The notes: generated by a model from the letters alone, not told the origin. A stretch of 48,225 nucleotides of DNA from Sphingomonas faeni (GCF_024273235.1 NZ_JANBVH010000035.1:1-48225), one strand, 5' to 3'; positions 8,653-18,813 are shown, counted from the first letter of the stretch. Translations and numbers: made by a program.

Positions 8653-9057
8653 ATGCTCACGAATCCTGCCATCCGCCGCTACAACCGCCGCGTCATGCTG
8701 CTCAGTATCGTCTACGCAGCCTTGCTGTTCGCGACGATCCATCTTTTCGTGCAGGGCACGCTGCACGGACCGATCGCCTATGTCGCGGCGCTGCTGCCTG
8801 CCCTGCCGCTGATCGGCATCTTCTTCGTGCTCGGCCGCTACATCGTTGAAGAGACCGACGAGTATCTGCGCATGCTGATGATCCGGCAGTCGCTGATCGC
8901 GACCGGGTTCATGCTGAGCGTCATGACCGCATGGGGATTTCTCGAAGGCTTCGGGCTGGTACCGCACATCGCCGCCTATTACGCGGCGGTGCTGTGGTTC
9001 GCGGGGCTGTGGATCGGCTGGGGCTATAACATCGCCACAATGCGCCGCGCCGCATGA
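8653..9057 (+). CDS. Small integral membrane protein
   Basis: 134 residues with four predicted membrane segments (about 17-37, 44-65, 83-103 and 108-128) and a conserved-looking acidic loop VEETDEYLRMLMIRQ between the second and third. No catalytic motif is visible. ATG 8653 is preceded by AGGA at suitable distance. Its stop overlaps the start of the downstream XRE-type regulator by four bases (ATGA), so the two are translationally coupled. Membrane protein plus small HTH protein pairs are common in alphaproteobacteria; the function is unknown. Confidence 0.8.
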   Translation: MLTNPAIRRYNRRVMLLSIVYAALLFATIHLFVQGTLHGPIAYVAALLPALPLIGIFFVLGRYIVEETDEYLRMLMIRQSLIATGFMLSVMTAWGFLEGFGLVPHIAAYYAAVLWFAGLWIGWGYNIATMRRAA

Positions 9058-9257
9058 AGAACCGCCTGAAGGTCTTGCGTGCCGAGCGCGACTGGAGCCA
9101 GGGCGACCTGGCCGAGCGGCTCGACGTCTCGCGGCAGAGCGTCAATGCGATCGAGACGGGGCGCTACGATCCGTCGCTGCCGCTGGCGTTCAAGATCGCC
9201 GAACTGTTCGAGATGGCGATCGAAGACATCTTCACCAGTCCGTCGAAGACGGTCTAA
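9054..9257 (+). CDS. XRE-family helix-turn-helix regulator
   Basis: 67-residue stand-alone HTH protein. It begins MKNRLKVLRAERDWSQGDLA, followed by the recognition helix region LDVSRQSVNAIETGRYDPS, ending with the typical FEMAIEDIFTS. This matches the short Cro/C1-like regulators that sit behind small membrane proteins. It probably regulates its own two-gene operon; the coupling to the upstream membrane protein (ATGA overlap) suggests that protein is its partner. No effector domain is present. Confidence 0.9.
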   Translation: MKNRLKVLRAERDWSQGDLAERLDVSRQSVNAIETGRYDPSLPLAFKIAELFEMAIEDIFTSPSKTV

Positions 9258-9267
9258 AGCTGGCGGC

Positions 9268-10032
9268 ATGACCGATATCGCTCCCGCCGCCGCCACGTCT
9301 GCCGAGACGCCTCCCGCCAAGGAGCGCCCTCGGCTCGCCTATCACCACACGCCCGGTACCGGCCCGACGATCGTGTTCCTGTCCGGCTATGCGTCCGACA
9401 TGACCGGAACCAAGGCGGTGACGCTGGAGGCGTGGGCGAAGTCCGAGGGGCGGGCGTTCCTGCGGTTCGATTATGGCGGGTGCGGGCAGAGCGAGGGGGC
9501 GTTCGAGGACCAGACTTTGATCGACTGGCGCGACGACGTGCTGGCGATGATCGATGCGCTCGTCGAAGACTCCGCGATCCTGGTCGGGTCGTCGCTCGGC
9601 GGGTGGCTGATGCTGCTGGCGGCGAAGATGCGGCCCGATCTCGTCAAGGGGCTGGTCGGGGTCGCGCCCGCGCCCGACTTCACCGACTGGGGCTTCACCA
9701 CCGACGAGAAGATGGCGCTGCTGACCGGCCGGCGGATCGAGCGCAAGAACCCCTACGGTCCCGAGCCTACCGTCTACACCCGCGCGTTCTGGTCTTCGGG
9801 CGAGGCCAACCGGCTGATGTTCGGCGAGATCGCCTTCGACGGCCCGGTGCGACTCGTCCAGGGGCAGCGCGATCCGGACGTGCCGTGGCAGCGGACCGCG
9901 CGGCTCGCCGAGCTGTTGCGTTCAGCCGATGTGCAGACATGGCTGGTCAAGGACGGCGACCACCGCCTGTCGCGCGATCCCGATATCGCGCTCATCATCC
10001 GGGCGGTCGAGGATGTGATCGCCGCCTTATGA
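9268..10032 (+). CDS. Alpha/beta hydrolase
   Basis: 254 residues with an alpha/beta hydrolase fold: strand VFLSGYASDM (oxyanion region), the motif FDYGGCGQSEG, the nucleophile elbow GSSLGG (Ser109), an acidic residue in VQGQRDPDVPW and the His in DGDHRLSRD. The layout resembles the ABHD10-like acyl-thioesterase and small esterase group. The substrate is unknown. ATG 9268 follows the regulator stop by only ten bases; no strong ribosome binding site is visible. The stop overlaps the next start by ATGA, so translation is coupled to the TPR protein. Confidence 0.85.
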   Translation: MTDIAPAAATSAETPPAKERPRLAYHHTPGTGPTIVFLSGYASDMTGTKAVTLEAWAKSEGRAFLRFDYGGCGQSEGAFEDQTLIDWRDDVLAMIDALVEDSAILVGSSLGGWLMLLAAKMRPDLVKGLVGVAPAPDFTDWGFTTDEKMALLTGRRIERKNPYGPEPTVYTRAFWSSGEANRLMFGEIAFDGPVRLVQGQRDPDVPWQRTARLAELLRSADVQTWLVKDGDHRLSRDPDIALIIRAVEDVIAAL

Positions 10033-10790
10033 TCCTTACGCTGCTGCTCGCCGCTGCTCCCGTTCTAGCTGGCCCCGTTCAAGCCGGCCCCGTCGATGCG
10101 CAGGAGGGGCGGTTTCGGCAATGCGTCGCGCTGACGCAGACCGATCCGGCGGCGGCGCGGGCCGAGGCCGGGCGCTGGCGGATCTCGGGCGGGCGGTATT
10201 TCGCGCGGGAATGCGCGGGGATCGCGTTTGCGGCGGAGAAGAGCTGGCCGGCGGCGGCGGGGGAGTTCGAGGAGGCGGCGCGCGAGGCGCAGCTTGCCAA
10301 GGACGCGCGGGCGGCAAATTATTGGGCGCAGGCGGGCAATGCGTGGCTCGCCGCAGCGCAACCGGCCAAGGCGCGGGCAGCGCTCGATTCGGCGCTGACC
10401 GCGGGGACGCTGACCGGGTTGCCGCTGGGTGAGGCGCAGCTCGATCATGCGCGCGCACTGGTGGCGACGGGCGACCTGGAATCGGCGCGGACCGATATCG
10501 ACCTGGCGCTGACCAATGCCGCGGACGATCCGCTGGCGTGGCTGTTGTCGGCGACGCTGGCGCGGCGCGAGGGAAATCCGGCGCGCGCGAAGAAGGATAT
10601 CGGCGAGGCGCTGCGGCGATCGGCGGACGATGCTTCGGTGCAGCTGGAGGCTGGGAATATCGCGGCGCTGGCGGGCGACGAGGATGGGGCGCGGGCGGCC
10701 TGGGGTCAGGCGGCGCGGCTGGCGCCGGATACGGCGGTCGGGCGGAGTGCGGTGGCGGCGTTGCGGCAGTTCGATACGCCGGCCAAATAG
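10029..10790 (+). CDS. Exported tetratricopeptide-repeat protein
   Basis: 253 residues. An N-terminal signal peptide (MILTLLLAAAPVLAGPVQA) is followed by Ala-rich helical repeats of about 34 residues, for example in AARAANYWAQAGNAWLAAAQP and in the LAWLLSATLARREGNPARA and VQLEAGNIAALAGDEDGARA stretches, which fit TPR units. Such proteins usually act as periplasmic scaffolds; no specific partner can be named. It starts inside the stop of the hydrolase gene (ATGA), so both are probably made from one mRNA. The region is G+C-rich even for this genome. Confidence 0.75.
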   Translation: MILTLLLAAAPVLAGPVQAGPVDAQEGRFRQCVALTQTDPAAARAEAGRWRISGGRYFARECAGIAFAAEKSWPAAAGEFEEAAREAQLAKDARAANYWAQAGNAWLAAAQPAKARAALDSALTAGTLTGLPLGEAQLDHARALVATGDLESARTDIDLALTNAADDPLAWLLSATLARREGNPARAKKDIGEALRRSADDASVQLEAGNIAALAGDEDGARAAWGQAARLAPDTAVGRSAVAALRQFDTPAK

Positions 10791-10800
10791 GGTGACGCTG

Positions 10801-10910
10801 CTCCCCTCCCTGGAAGGGAGGGGTTGGGGGTGGGTTGGCTGGTGGGGCACGGTATCGCCAGCCAACTAGCCGACCCACCCCCGGCCCCTCCCTTTCAGGG
10901 AGGGGGGGAG
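10801..10910. repeat. Palindromic repeat, family B (copy 2)
   Basis: Same layout as the copy at 2621: CTCCCCTCCCTGGAAGGGAG at the left and the inverted block CCCCTCCCTTTCAGGGAGGG at the right. It starts ten bases after the TPR gene stop and fills most of the gap to gloA. Confidence 0.85.
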
Positions 10911-10982
10911 AACTGGGTTGCAGCCCTTTCACGCCCCTGTCCCCGTTCCTATCTGCTGGTCCGAACAACCCTCGGAGCCAGC

Positions 10983-11399
10983 ATGAAATATCTCCACACG
11001 ATGATCCGCGTGACCGACCCGGCGAAGACGATCGCGTTCTTCGAGCTGCTGGGGTTGAAGGAAGTCCGGCGGATGGAGAACGAGAAGGGTCGCTTCACGC
11101 TGATCTTCCTGTCCGCGCCCGGCGACGAGGGCGCGGAGGTCGAGCTGACGCACAATTGGGATCCCGAGGCGTATGGCGAGGGGCGCAATTTCGGTCACCT
11201 GGCGTACCGCGTCGACAATATCTACGACACCTGCCAGCGGCTGATGGACTCGGGCGTGACGATCAACCGGCCGCCGCGCGACGGGCACATGGCGTTCGTG
11301 CGTACCCCCGACAACATCTCGATCGAGCTGTTGCAGGCGGGCGGCGCGCTCGATCCCGCCGAGCCCTGGGCGTCGATGCCGAACACCGGCAAGTGGTGA
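10983..11399 (+). CDS. gloA: Lactoylglutathione lyase (glyoxalase I)
   Basis: Converts the hemithioacetal of methylglyoxal and glutathione to S-lactoylglutathione. The 138-residue protein is a single glyoxalase unit with the four metal ligands expected from E. coli GlxI: His5 (MKYLHTMIRV), Glu54 (AEVELTHNWD), His72 (FGHLAY) and Glu115 (ISIELLQ). A GGAG lies seven bases upstream of ATG 10983. The metal is probably Ni(II) by family, not seen here. gloB follows seven bases after the stop, so the window holds the whole glutathione-dependent methylglyoxal pathway as a two-gene operon. Confidence 0.96.
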   Translation: MKYLHTMIRVTDPAKTIAFFELLGLKEVRRMENEKGRFTLIFLSAPGDEGAEVELTHNWDPEAYGEGRNFGHLAYRVDNIYDTCQRLMDSGVTINRPPRDGHMAFVRTPDNISIELLQAGGALDPAEPWASMPNTGKW

Positions 11400-11406
11400 T
11401 CCGCTG

Positions 11407-12132
11407 ATGCTCGATATCGTCCGCGTTCCGGTGCTTTCCGACAATTACGCCTGGCTGATCCACGACACCTTGTCGGGCGAGACGGTGGTGGTCGATCCGG
11501 GCGAGGCCGCACCGGTGATCGCCGCCGCCAAGAAGCGCGACTGGCGGATCGACCGGGTGTGGACGACTCACTGGCATCCCGATCATACCGGCGGGAATGC
11601 CGAGATGAAGGCGTATGGCGCGACGATCGTCGGCCCGGCGGCGGAGGCGGACAAGATTCCGGCGCTCGACGAGCAGGTCGGCGAGGGCGATGTAGTCCGT
11701 CTTGGTGCGCACGAGGCGACCGTGATGACGGTGCCGGGGCATACGCAGGGGCACATCGCGTTCCACTTCGCCGACGATGCGGCGATCTTCACCGGCGATA
11801 CGCTGTTCGCGATGGGCTGTGGCCGGCTGTTCGAGGGCACGCCGGCGGACATGTTCGCGAACATGCAGCGATATGCGGTGCTGCCGGACGAGACCGAGGT
11901 GTTCTGCGGGCATGAATATACGCAGAGCAACGGGCGGTACGCGCTGGTCGCCGAGCCGGACAATGCGGCGATCGTGACGCGGATGGCCGAGGTGGATGCG
12001 GCGCGCGCCAAGGGCGAGCCTACCGTGCCGACGACGATCGGGCTCGAACGCGCGACCAATCCGTTCCTGCGGGCGACGTCGGTCGAGCAACTTGCCGCGT
12101 ATCGTGCGGCGAAGGATGATTTTCGCGGGTAA
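11407..12132 (+). CDS. gloB: Hydroxyacylglutathione hydrolase (glyoxalase II)
   Basis: Hydrolyses S-lactoylglutathione to D-lactate and glutathione. The 241-residue metallo-beta-lactamase-fold protein has the binuclear motif THWHPDHTGG (His55, His57, Asp59, His60), the third ligand in VPGHTQGHIAF, the bridging Asp in FTGDTLFAMGCGR, and the C-terminal GHEYT plus TIGLERATNPFLR block that binds glutathione. The length is normal for the family. It directly follows gloA, with which it completes the pathway. Confidence 0.97.
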   Translation: MLDIVRVPVLSDNYAWLIHDTLSGETVVVDPGEAAPVIAAAKKRDWRIDRVWTTHWHPDHTGGNAEMKAYGATIVGPAAEADKIPALDEQVGEGDVVRLGAHEATVMTVPGHTQGHIAFHFADDAAIFTGDTLFAMGCGRLFEGTPADMFANMQRYAVLPDETEVFCGHEYTQSNGRYALVAEPDNAAIVTRMAEVDAARAKGEPTVPTTIGLERATNPFLRATSVEQLAAYRAAKDDFRG

Positions 12133-12172
12133 AGGGCGTATGGGGATGGCGGGGGTTTTGAGGAGCGTTGCG

Positions 12173-12589
12173 ATGCGGATGCGGACCCTGCCACTCTTGA
12201 TGCTGCCGGCGCTTTTGCTGGGCGCGTGTACGCAGACCCAGGCGGAGGTCGAACGCGCGCAGGTGCGCGAGGCTGGCGTACAGGAGAAGCTGGCGAAGGA
12301 GCTGGCTGGGCTGGTGCCGGGCAAGCCGACGACGTGTATCAACCAGTTTCCGCAGAAGCAGAGTGCGGGCTACGGCGCGACGATCCTGTACCGGGTGAAT
12401 AAAGGGCTGGTGTATCGGAGCGATACGGCGGGCGGATGCGAGGGGATCGCGCGCGGCGACATCCTGGTGACGCGGACGCCGAGCGGGCAGCTTTGCCGCG
12501 GCGATATCGCGCAGACGTTCGATCAGGTGGCACGCTTTCCGACCGGGAGCTGCAGCTTCGGCGAGTTCGTGCCGTATCGCAAGCCGTGA
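12173..12589 (+). CDS. Putative lipoprotein with four conserved cysteines (tandem paralogue 1)
   Basis: 138 residues. The N-terminus MRMRTLPLLMLPALLLGAC is a lipoprotein signal with the lipid-modified Cys at 19. A charged helix follows, then a domain with Cys in TTCINQF, GGCEGI, GQLCRGD and GSCSFGEF. I do not recognise the family. The next gene encodes a second version of the same domain (shared KP..CI, TILYR, GQLCR, CxFxxF.P), so this is a tandem duplication. The four cysteines suggest two disulfides in the periplasm. ATG 12173 is chosen because GAGGAG lies seven bases upstream; the frame is open further upstream. Confidence 0.75.
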   Translation: MRMRTLPLLMLPALLLGACTQTQAEVERAQVREAGVQEKLAKELAGLVPGKPTTCINQFPQKQSAGYGATILYRVNKGLVYRSDTAGGCEGIARGDILVTRTPSGQLCRGDIAQTFDQVARFPTGSCSFGEFVPYRKP

Positions 12590-12954
12590 TGCGCGCGCCG
12601 GTTCTTGCGGCGCTGGCGCTGCTGACGGTGGGGACGCTGGTGGCGGGGAATTCCGATCCGCTGGCGGACCGGGTGGCGGGCAAGCCGGTGCGGTGCATCG
12701 ATATCCAGTGGAACGGCGGGCCCGAGATCGTCGATTCGCAGACGATCCTGTACCGGGAATCGGGCAAGCGGATCTGGAAGACCGGGCCGGTCGGCGAGTG
12801 CGCTTCGCTGCGGCCGCTCGATACGGTGATCGTCGAGGTTTATGGCGGGCAGTTGTGCCGGAACGATCGGTTCCGGACGGTGTCGGTGGGCATGTCGATA
12901 CCGTCGGGATATTGCCGGTTCCGGGATTTTACGCCGTTTGACAAGGTGAAGTAA
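12589..12954 (+). CDS. Putative exported protein with four conserved cysteines (tandem paralogue 2)
   Basis: 121 residues, starting at the ATG that overlaps the previous stop (TGATG). The N-terminus MRAPVLAALALLTVGTLVAG looks like a signal peptide without a lipobox. The domain repeats the plan of its neighbour: Cys in VRCIDIQ, GECASL, GQLCRND and GYCRFRDF, and the shared TILYR. Unlike paralogue 1 it would be soluble in the periplasm. Function unknown; the pair could act together or be remnants of dosage duplication. Confidence 0.72.
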   Translation: MRAPVLAALALLTVGTLVAGNSDPLADRVAGKPVRCIDIQWNGGPEIVDSQTILYRESGKRIWKTGPVGECASLRPLDTVIVEVYGGQLCRNDRFRTVSVGMSIPSGYCRFRDFTPFDKVK

Positions 12955-12976
12955 GGGAACACTACGCTACCAAACC

Positions 12977-13085
12977 GCACCACCCCGGCGGAGGCCGGGG
13001 CCCAATTGGGAGACGGTGCTGACCGAGCACGGCGCTCCGTTACTCCGACCTTGCCAATTGGGCCCCGGCCTTCGCCGGGGTGGTT
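12977..13085. repeat. Palindromic repeat, family E (copy 1)
   Basis: CACCACCCCGGCGGAGGCCG at the left and its inverse ending CGGGGTGGTTG at the right, with CCCAATTGGG-type inner blocks. Copies are at 37747, 42643 and 44862. Together with the family F copy it fills the 306-base gap before the crotonase gene. Confidence 0.85.
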
Positions 13086-13124
13086 GCGAGTGGTTAGCGC
13101 CTTTCGATCACCAGCCCCCTCCCT

Positions 13125-13206
13125 CGTCATCCTGACGAAAGTCAGGACCCAGAGTACCACGCGGCCCCCTAGTAACTCTGGGTCCTGACTTTCGTCAGGA
13201 TGACGG
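13125..13206. repeat. Palindromic repeat, family F
   Basis: GTCATCCTGACGAAAGTCAG with the inner ACCCAGAGT, and the whole block repeated inverted at the right end (ACTCTGGGT ... AGGATGACG). The arms are nearly perfect over about 32 bases, around a spacer of about 20. It is the only copy in this window. Confidence 0.85.
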
Positions 13207-13261
13207 ATACGCGTTATTTCCGTGCGGACTACGCGTCACTCTCGTGCGGACGACGGCGGGC

Positions 13262-14044
13262 TTAGTCGGCGAACACCGCGGCGCGCTTTTCCATGTTGGC
13301 GCGGACCTGCTCGACTTGGTTGGGCGTGCGGATCACCTTCAGTTGCTCTTCGGTCTCGGCGAGCAGTACCGCCGCGGCGTCCGCATCTGCTGCGAGGTTG
13401 TAGAGGCGCTTCGAGCCCTGGATCGCGTGGGGGTTCCTCGCCGCGATCTCGCGGGCGAGCATCATCGCTTCGCCGAGCGGGTCTTCGGACAGGCGCGTGA
13501 CGAAGCCGTGCCGCAATGCCTCCGCGCCATCGAACTCGCGTGCGGTGTAGGTCAGTTCGCGCAACACGTCGTCGCGGGCCAGCGTGCGCCAGAGGGCGAT
13601 TCCGGCCATGTCCGGCACCAGACCCCAGTACGTCTCGCGGATTGCGAAGCGAGCGCCCGGATGCGCGATGCGGATGTCGGCGCCGGACATGATCTGGAAG
13701 CCGCCGCCGAACGCGACGCCGTGGACCGCGGCGATCACCGGCATCGGCAGGGTGCGCCAGCCCCACGCGACCTGCTGCGGAAGATTCGCGCCCTCCTCCG
13801 TCCGGTCGCCGAGCGCCAGCCCCGAGCCGCCACTCGCCATCGACCCCATGTCGAGGCCGGCGCAGAACGCCTTGCCGTCCCCCGACAGGACGACGCAGCG
13901 GACGTTATGCATCCCCTTGAGCTGGTCGATCGCGGCGGCGATGCCCTCGAACATCGCGGGGTCGATCGCGTTCATCTTGTCGGCGCGGTTGAGGCGGACG
14001 TCGGCGATGCCCTCGGCGACGGAAATCGTGACCCGGTCGTTCAT
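13262..14044 (-). CDS. Crotonase / enoyl-CoA hydratase family protein
   Basis: 260 residues with the crotonase fold: the first oxyanion-hole segment SGDGKAFCAGLDMGSM, the second GVAFGGGFQIMSGADIRIA, and the acidic-site region ETYWGLVPDMAG. Members hydrate or isomerise enoyl-CoAs in fatty-acid or amino-acid breakdown; the exact reaction is not clear, and the C-terminal ANMEKRAAVFAD tail is typical of non-FadB single-domain types. ATG 14044 has AGAGGA upstream at good spacing. It is divergent from the thioesterase gene at 14139, with about 94 bases between. Confidence 0.87.
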   Translation of the reverse strand: MNDRVTISVAEGIADVRLNRADKMNAIDPAMFEGIAAAIDQLKGMHNVRCVVLSGDGKAFCAGLDMGSMASGGSGLALGDRTEEGANLPQQVAWGWRTLPMPVIAAVHGVAFGGGFQIMSGADIRIAHPGARFAIRETYWGLVPDMAGIALWRTLARDDVLRELTYTAREFDGAEALRHGFVTRLSEDPLGEAMMLAREIAARNPHAIQGSKRLYNLAADADAAAVLLAETEEQLKVIRTPNQVEQVRANMEKRAAVFAD

Positions 14045-14138
14045 TCTGGCGATCCTCTCGATCTTTGCAGCAACGCTAAACGCCCCCGCCGCCTCCCGCA
14101 ATGTTGCGCGCGCTCACACGGCGTGTAGAGGCTCGCGC

Positions 14139-14594
14139 ATGGCTGGTTTTGATCCACAATGGTTTGCGACGCGCGGGTTCGGCGGGCACGGCGCCGCGCT
14201 GGGGATGCGCTATCACGCACATGGCGACGACTGGGCGGAGCTTGCGCTGCCCTATGACGAGCGGCTGATCGGCGATCCAGCGAGCGGCGTGATCGCGTCG
14301 GGGCCGATCATCACGATGATGGACATGGCGACGAGTCTGGCGATCTGGATCAAGCGCAACGCGTTCGTGCCGCATGCGACGCTCGACCTGCGAGTGGATT
14401 ATCTGCGGCCGGCCACGCCGGGGAAGACGGTGATCGGGCGCGGCGAATGCTACCGGATCACGCGCTCGATCGCGTTCGTGCGCGGGCAGGCGCATGACGG
14501 CGATCCGGGGGATCCGCTAGCGCATGTCGCGGGGACGTTCATGGTGGTCGGTGATGTCGCCGGCATGGGTCTCAACAGAAGGATCGAGGCATGA
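14139..14594 (+). CDS. Hotdog-fold thioesterase, PaaI-like (first of a pair)
   Basis: 151 residues. The central hotdog helix lies in ASGPIITMMDMATSLAIWIK and the following strands in ATLDLRVDYLRPATPGKTVIG, as in PaaI/YigI-type acyl-CoA thioesterases that hydrolyse acyl-CoA to free acid. The general base is probably the Asp in MMDMA. The start ATG 14139 is chosen from the family N-terminus. Its stop overlaps the next thioesterase gene (ATGA), and the crotonase is transcribed away on the other strand, suggesting a role in acyl-CoA breakdown or detoxification. Confidence 0.85.
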   Translation: MAGFDPQWFATRGFGGHGAALGMRYHAHGDDWAELALPYDERLIGDPASGVIASGPIITMMDMATSLAIWIKRNAFVPHATLDLRVDYLRPATPGKTVIGRGECYRITRSIAFVRGQAHDGDPGDPLAHVAGTFMVVGDVAGMGLNRRIEA

Positions 14595-14980
14595 CGATCG
14601 GCCTGCCGCCCTATGCGGAGATTCTTCGCGTGTCGGTCGAGGTCGAGGACGGCGCGCCTCCGGTGTTGGTGATGCCGTTTGCCGATGACGTGCTCGGGCG
14701 GCCAGGGTTCTTGCACGGGGGTGCGATCTCGGGGTTGCTGGAAATGGCGGCGATCGCGGCTTTGCAGCATGCGCTGGAGGCTGAGGGTGGCGGCGCGATC
14801 AAGCCGGTGAATGTTACGGTGGATTTCATGCGCGGTGGTCGGGACAAGCCTACGCGGGCGGCTGGCGTGGTGACGCGGTTGGGGACGCGGGTGGCGAATG
14901 TCGAGGCGACCGCGTGGCAGGACGAGCGGGAGAAGCCGATCGCCGCCGCGCGGATGAATTACCTGATCGTGCGGGACTGA
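14591..14980 (+). CDS. Hotdog-fold thioesterase, PaaI-like (second of a pair)
   Basis: 129 residues with the hotdog hallmark FLHGGAISGLLEMAAIAAL (general base Glu), a substrate-contact strand KPVNVTVDFMRGGRDKPTRA and a C-terminal strand NVEATAWQDE. This is the shorter, more typical PaaI form; HGGAI is the canonical active-site helix start. It is coupled to the upstream paralogue through ATGA. The two may form a hetero-oligomer, which is an inference from coupling only. Confidence 0.88.
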   Translation: MTIGLPPYAEILRVSVEVEDGAPPVLVMPFADDVLGRPGFLHGGAISGLLEMAAIAALQHALEAEGGGAIKPVNVTVDFMRGGRDKPTRAAGVVTRLGTRVANVEATAWQDEREKPIAAARMNYLIVRD

Positions 14981-14982
14981 CT

Positions 14983-15133
14983 TCCTCCCCTCCCGCAAGC
15001 GGGAGGGGACCGAGGGGTGGGCGCCCGGCTTCGGCATTGGCTGCCGGTGCGATAATGGCGCGGCATACTGCGACGTCAGCAATCGAGGACAACGCGTGCC
15101 CACCCCTAGCCCCTCCCGCTTGCGGGAGGGGGG
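14983..15133. repeat. Palindromic repeat, family A (copy 1)
   Basis: CCTCCCCTCCCGCAAGCGGG at the left, then AGGGGACCGAGGGGTGGGCG; the inverted block at the right ends CCCGCTTGCGGGAGGGG. It starts just after the thioesterase stop. Other copies lie at 19080 (inside ylxR), 22811, 35922 (inside hrpB) and 48203 (inside ileS). Confidence 0.88.
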
Positions 15134-15144
15134 TGGCATCGTGG

Positions 15145-16269
15145 TTATTTCGCGGTCAGCTTGATCAGGCGGCCTTGCGATTCGCCGCCGTCTTCCAGCA
15201 CCCAGATCGCGCCGTCGGGACCTTGTTCGACTTCGCGGATTCTTGCCCCCATGTCCCATTGGTCGCCCTTCGCGGCGCTGGCGCCGTTCAGGTCTACGCG
15301 GACCAGCGCCTTCGACGACAACCCGCCGATGAACGCGTCGCCCTTCCACTGCGGGAACATGCTGCCCGAATAGATCATCAGACCGCCTGGCGAGATCACC
15401 GGGTTCCACGATACCTTGGGCGGCTCATAGCCGTCGCCGGGCTTGTGATCGGGGATGTCGCGGCCGTCATAGTGGCTGCCGTTCGAGGCGTTGGGCCAGC
15501 CGTAATTGAGGCCGGGCTTGATGAGATTGACCTCGTCGCCGCCCTTGGGACCCATCTCCTGCTCCCAGAGATTGCCTTGCGCGTCGAACGCGATGCCGAG
15601 CAGGTTGCGGTGGCCATAGCTCCAGATCTCGGGTGCGAAGCCCTTTGCCGCGAGCGGGTTGCCAGACGCGGGCTTGCCGTCGAGCGTGAGGCGCAGCACC
15701 TTGCCGAGCGTGACCTTAGGGTCTTGCGCGGGCGTGAATTTCTGGCGATCGCCATTGGCGAAGAACAGGTATTTGCCGTCGGGCGAAAACGCGATGCGGC
15801 CGGAGTAATGACCGTTGCCCTCGACGAACGGGCGGGCGCTGAACAACGCTTCGATCTCGCCGAGACGCTCGCCACCACCGCCATTGGGGCGCAGGCGACC
15901 GCGGGCGAGGACGACGCCCTTGCCGCCCTCTCCTGCTGTCGAATAGCTGAAATACACGCGGTTGCTGGTTGCGAAATCGGGAGCGAGGACGACGTCCATC
16001 AGGCCGCCCTGCCCTGCCGAATCGACGGTGATCGTCGCGACCGTCTGGCGCGTCTTGCCGTCGGCGGAAACGAGCAGCATCTGGCCCTGTTTCTCCGTCA
16101 CCAGCATGCGCGTGTCGGGCAGCACCGTCATCGCCCAGGGCGACTCGAAATCGGCGACCACCGTTGCCTTGAACGGCTTGCCCCCCGGTGCCGGTTGCGC
16201 AGAACAGGCGGTCGAGGCGAGCAGCGTGGCGGACAGCAGGCTGGTGGCGAACAGCGTTTTGCGAATCAT
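15145..16269 (-). CDS. PQQ-dependent sugar (sorbosone-type) dehydrogenase, lipoprotein
   Basis: 374 residues with a lipoprotein signal (MIRKTLFATSLLSATLLASTAC, Cys22). The beta-propeller follows, with ESPWAMTVLPDTRMLVTEKQ, GGLMDVVLAPDF, PEIWSYGHRN and EQEMGPKGGDEVN, which are signatures of the GDH-B/YliI family of soluble aldose dehydrogenases. These oxidise sugars in the periplasm using PQQ. Whether this organism makes PQQ is not visible here. ATG 16269 is preceded by GGGAG six bases upstream; the frame extends upstream without family similarity. It reads toward the thioesterase genes, with a family A repeat between the converging 3' ends. Confidence 0.9.
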   Translation of the reverse strand: MIRKTLFATSLLSATLLASTACSAQPAPGGKPFKATVVADFESPWAMTVLPDTRMLVTEKQGQMLLVSADGKTRQTVATITVDSAGQGGLMDVVLAPDFATSNRVYFSYSTAGEGGKGVVLARGRLRPNGGGGERLGEIEALFSARPFVEGNGHYSGRIAFSPDGKYLFFANGDRQKFTPAQDPKVTLGKVLRLTLDGKPASGNPLAAKGFAPEIWSYGHRNLLGIAFDAQGNLWEQEMGPKGGDEVNLIKPGLNYGWPNASNGSHYDGRDIPDHKPGDGYEPPKVSWNPVISPGGLMIYSGSMFPQWKGDAFIGGLSSKALVRVDLNGASAAKGDQWDMGARIREVEQGPDGAIWVLEDGGESQGRLIKLTAK

Positions 16270-16327
16270 GATTGTCTCCCGGAAACCTCTCCGCAAACGC
16301 GGCGTGACCAATGAAGGTTGCGCCCGC

Positions 16328-16407
16328 TTGCGGACCAGCGCCACCCCGCGTATAGAGGCACCACTTCTCTACATCGCCAGATGAAGAGGCTGCGGGGCTT
16401 GCTCCGC
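16328..16407 (+). promoter_or_regulatory. Candidate promoter and leader hairpin of the rimP-nusA cluster
   Basis: TTGCGG (16328-16333) and TATAGA (16351-16356) are spaced by 17 bases, a fair sigma-70-type match about 90 bases before rimP. A small hairpin follows at 16392-16407 (GCGGGG-CTTG-CTCCGC). Both are read from sequence only. Confidence 0.4.
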
Positions 16408-16447
16408 GGCGGCAATCACCTGTGCTTTGGCCCTGTTTGGAATTTCG

Positions 16448-17037
16448 ATGGCGAATATCGCCCTGCTGACCGACCTGATCGAACCCGAGGCGAAGGCGCT
16501 CGGCCTCAGCCTCGTGCGCGTCCGCATGCAGGGCGGCAAGTCCGATCCGACGTTGCAGGTGATGGCCGAGCGCCCAGATACCCGGCAGCTGGTGATCGAG
16601 GATTGCGCCGAACTGTCGCGCCGCATCTCCGACAAGTTCGATGCGCTCGAAGCCGAGGGCAAGGATCCGGTCGGCGAGGACGCGTATCGTCTCGAGGTAT
16701 CGAGTCCCGGTATCGATCGCCCGCTGACCCGGCTCCAGGACTTTGCCGACTGGGAAGGCCAGGAGGCGCGTATCCGCCTCGTCGAGCCGTTCGAGGATCG
16801 CAAGCAGATTTCGGGTAACCTGATGGGCGTCGAGGGGACGAAGATCACCGTCGACGTCAACAAGCACAAGATCATGACGATCGACTTCAGCCAGGTCGCC
16901 GACGCCAAGCTCGTCATGACCGACCGACTCATCGCCGCGACCGCGCCGCTTTCCACCGAAGGCGCGGACGAAGTTTTCTATCAAGACGTGGCCGAGCCTG
17001 ATGCTCAGGGCACCGAGACCGAAGAAGGACAGCATTG

Positions 17038-17038
<1 letters not shown>
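16448..17038 (+). CDS. rimP: Ribosome maturation factor RimP
   Basis: Needed for assembly of the 30S subunit. 196 residues: the N-terminal domain (LIEPEAKALGLSLVRVRMQG, then LVIEDCAELSRRISD and YRLEVSSPGIDRPLT) and the C-terminal SH3-like domain (RIRLVEPFEDRKQISGNLMG). The tail EVFYQDVAEPDAQGTETEE is an acidic extension beyond the core. It is the first gene of the cluster and its stop overlaps the ATG of nusA (TGATG). I chose ATG 16448 (MANIALL); an in-frame TTG at 16427 lies upstream but has no family support. Confidence 0.95.
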
Positions 17039-18812
<1,774 letters not shown>

Positions 18813-18813
<1 letters not shown>

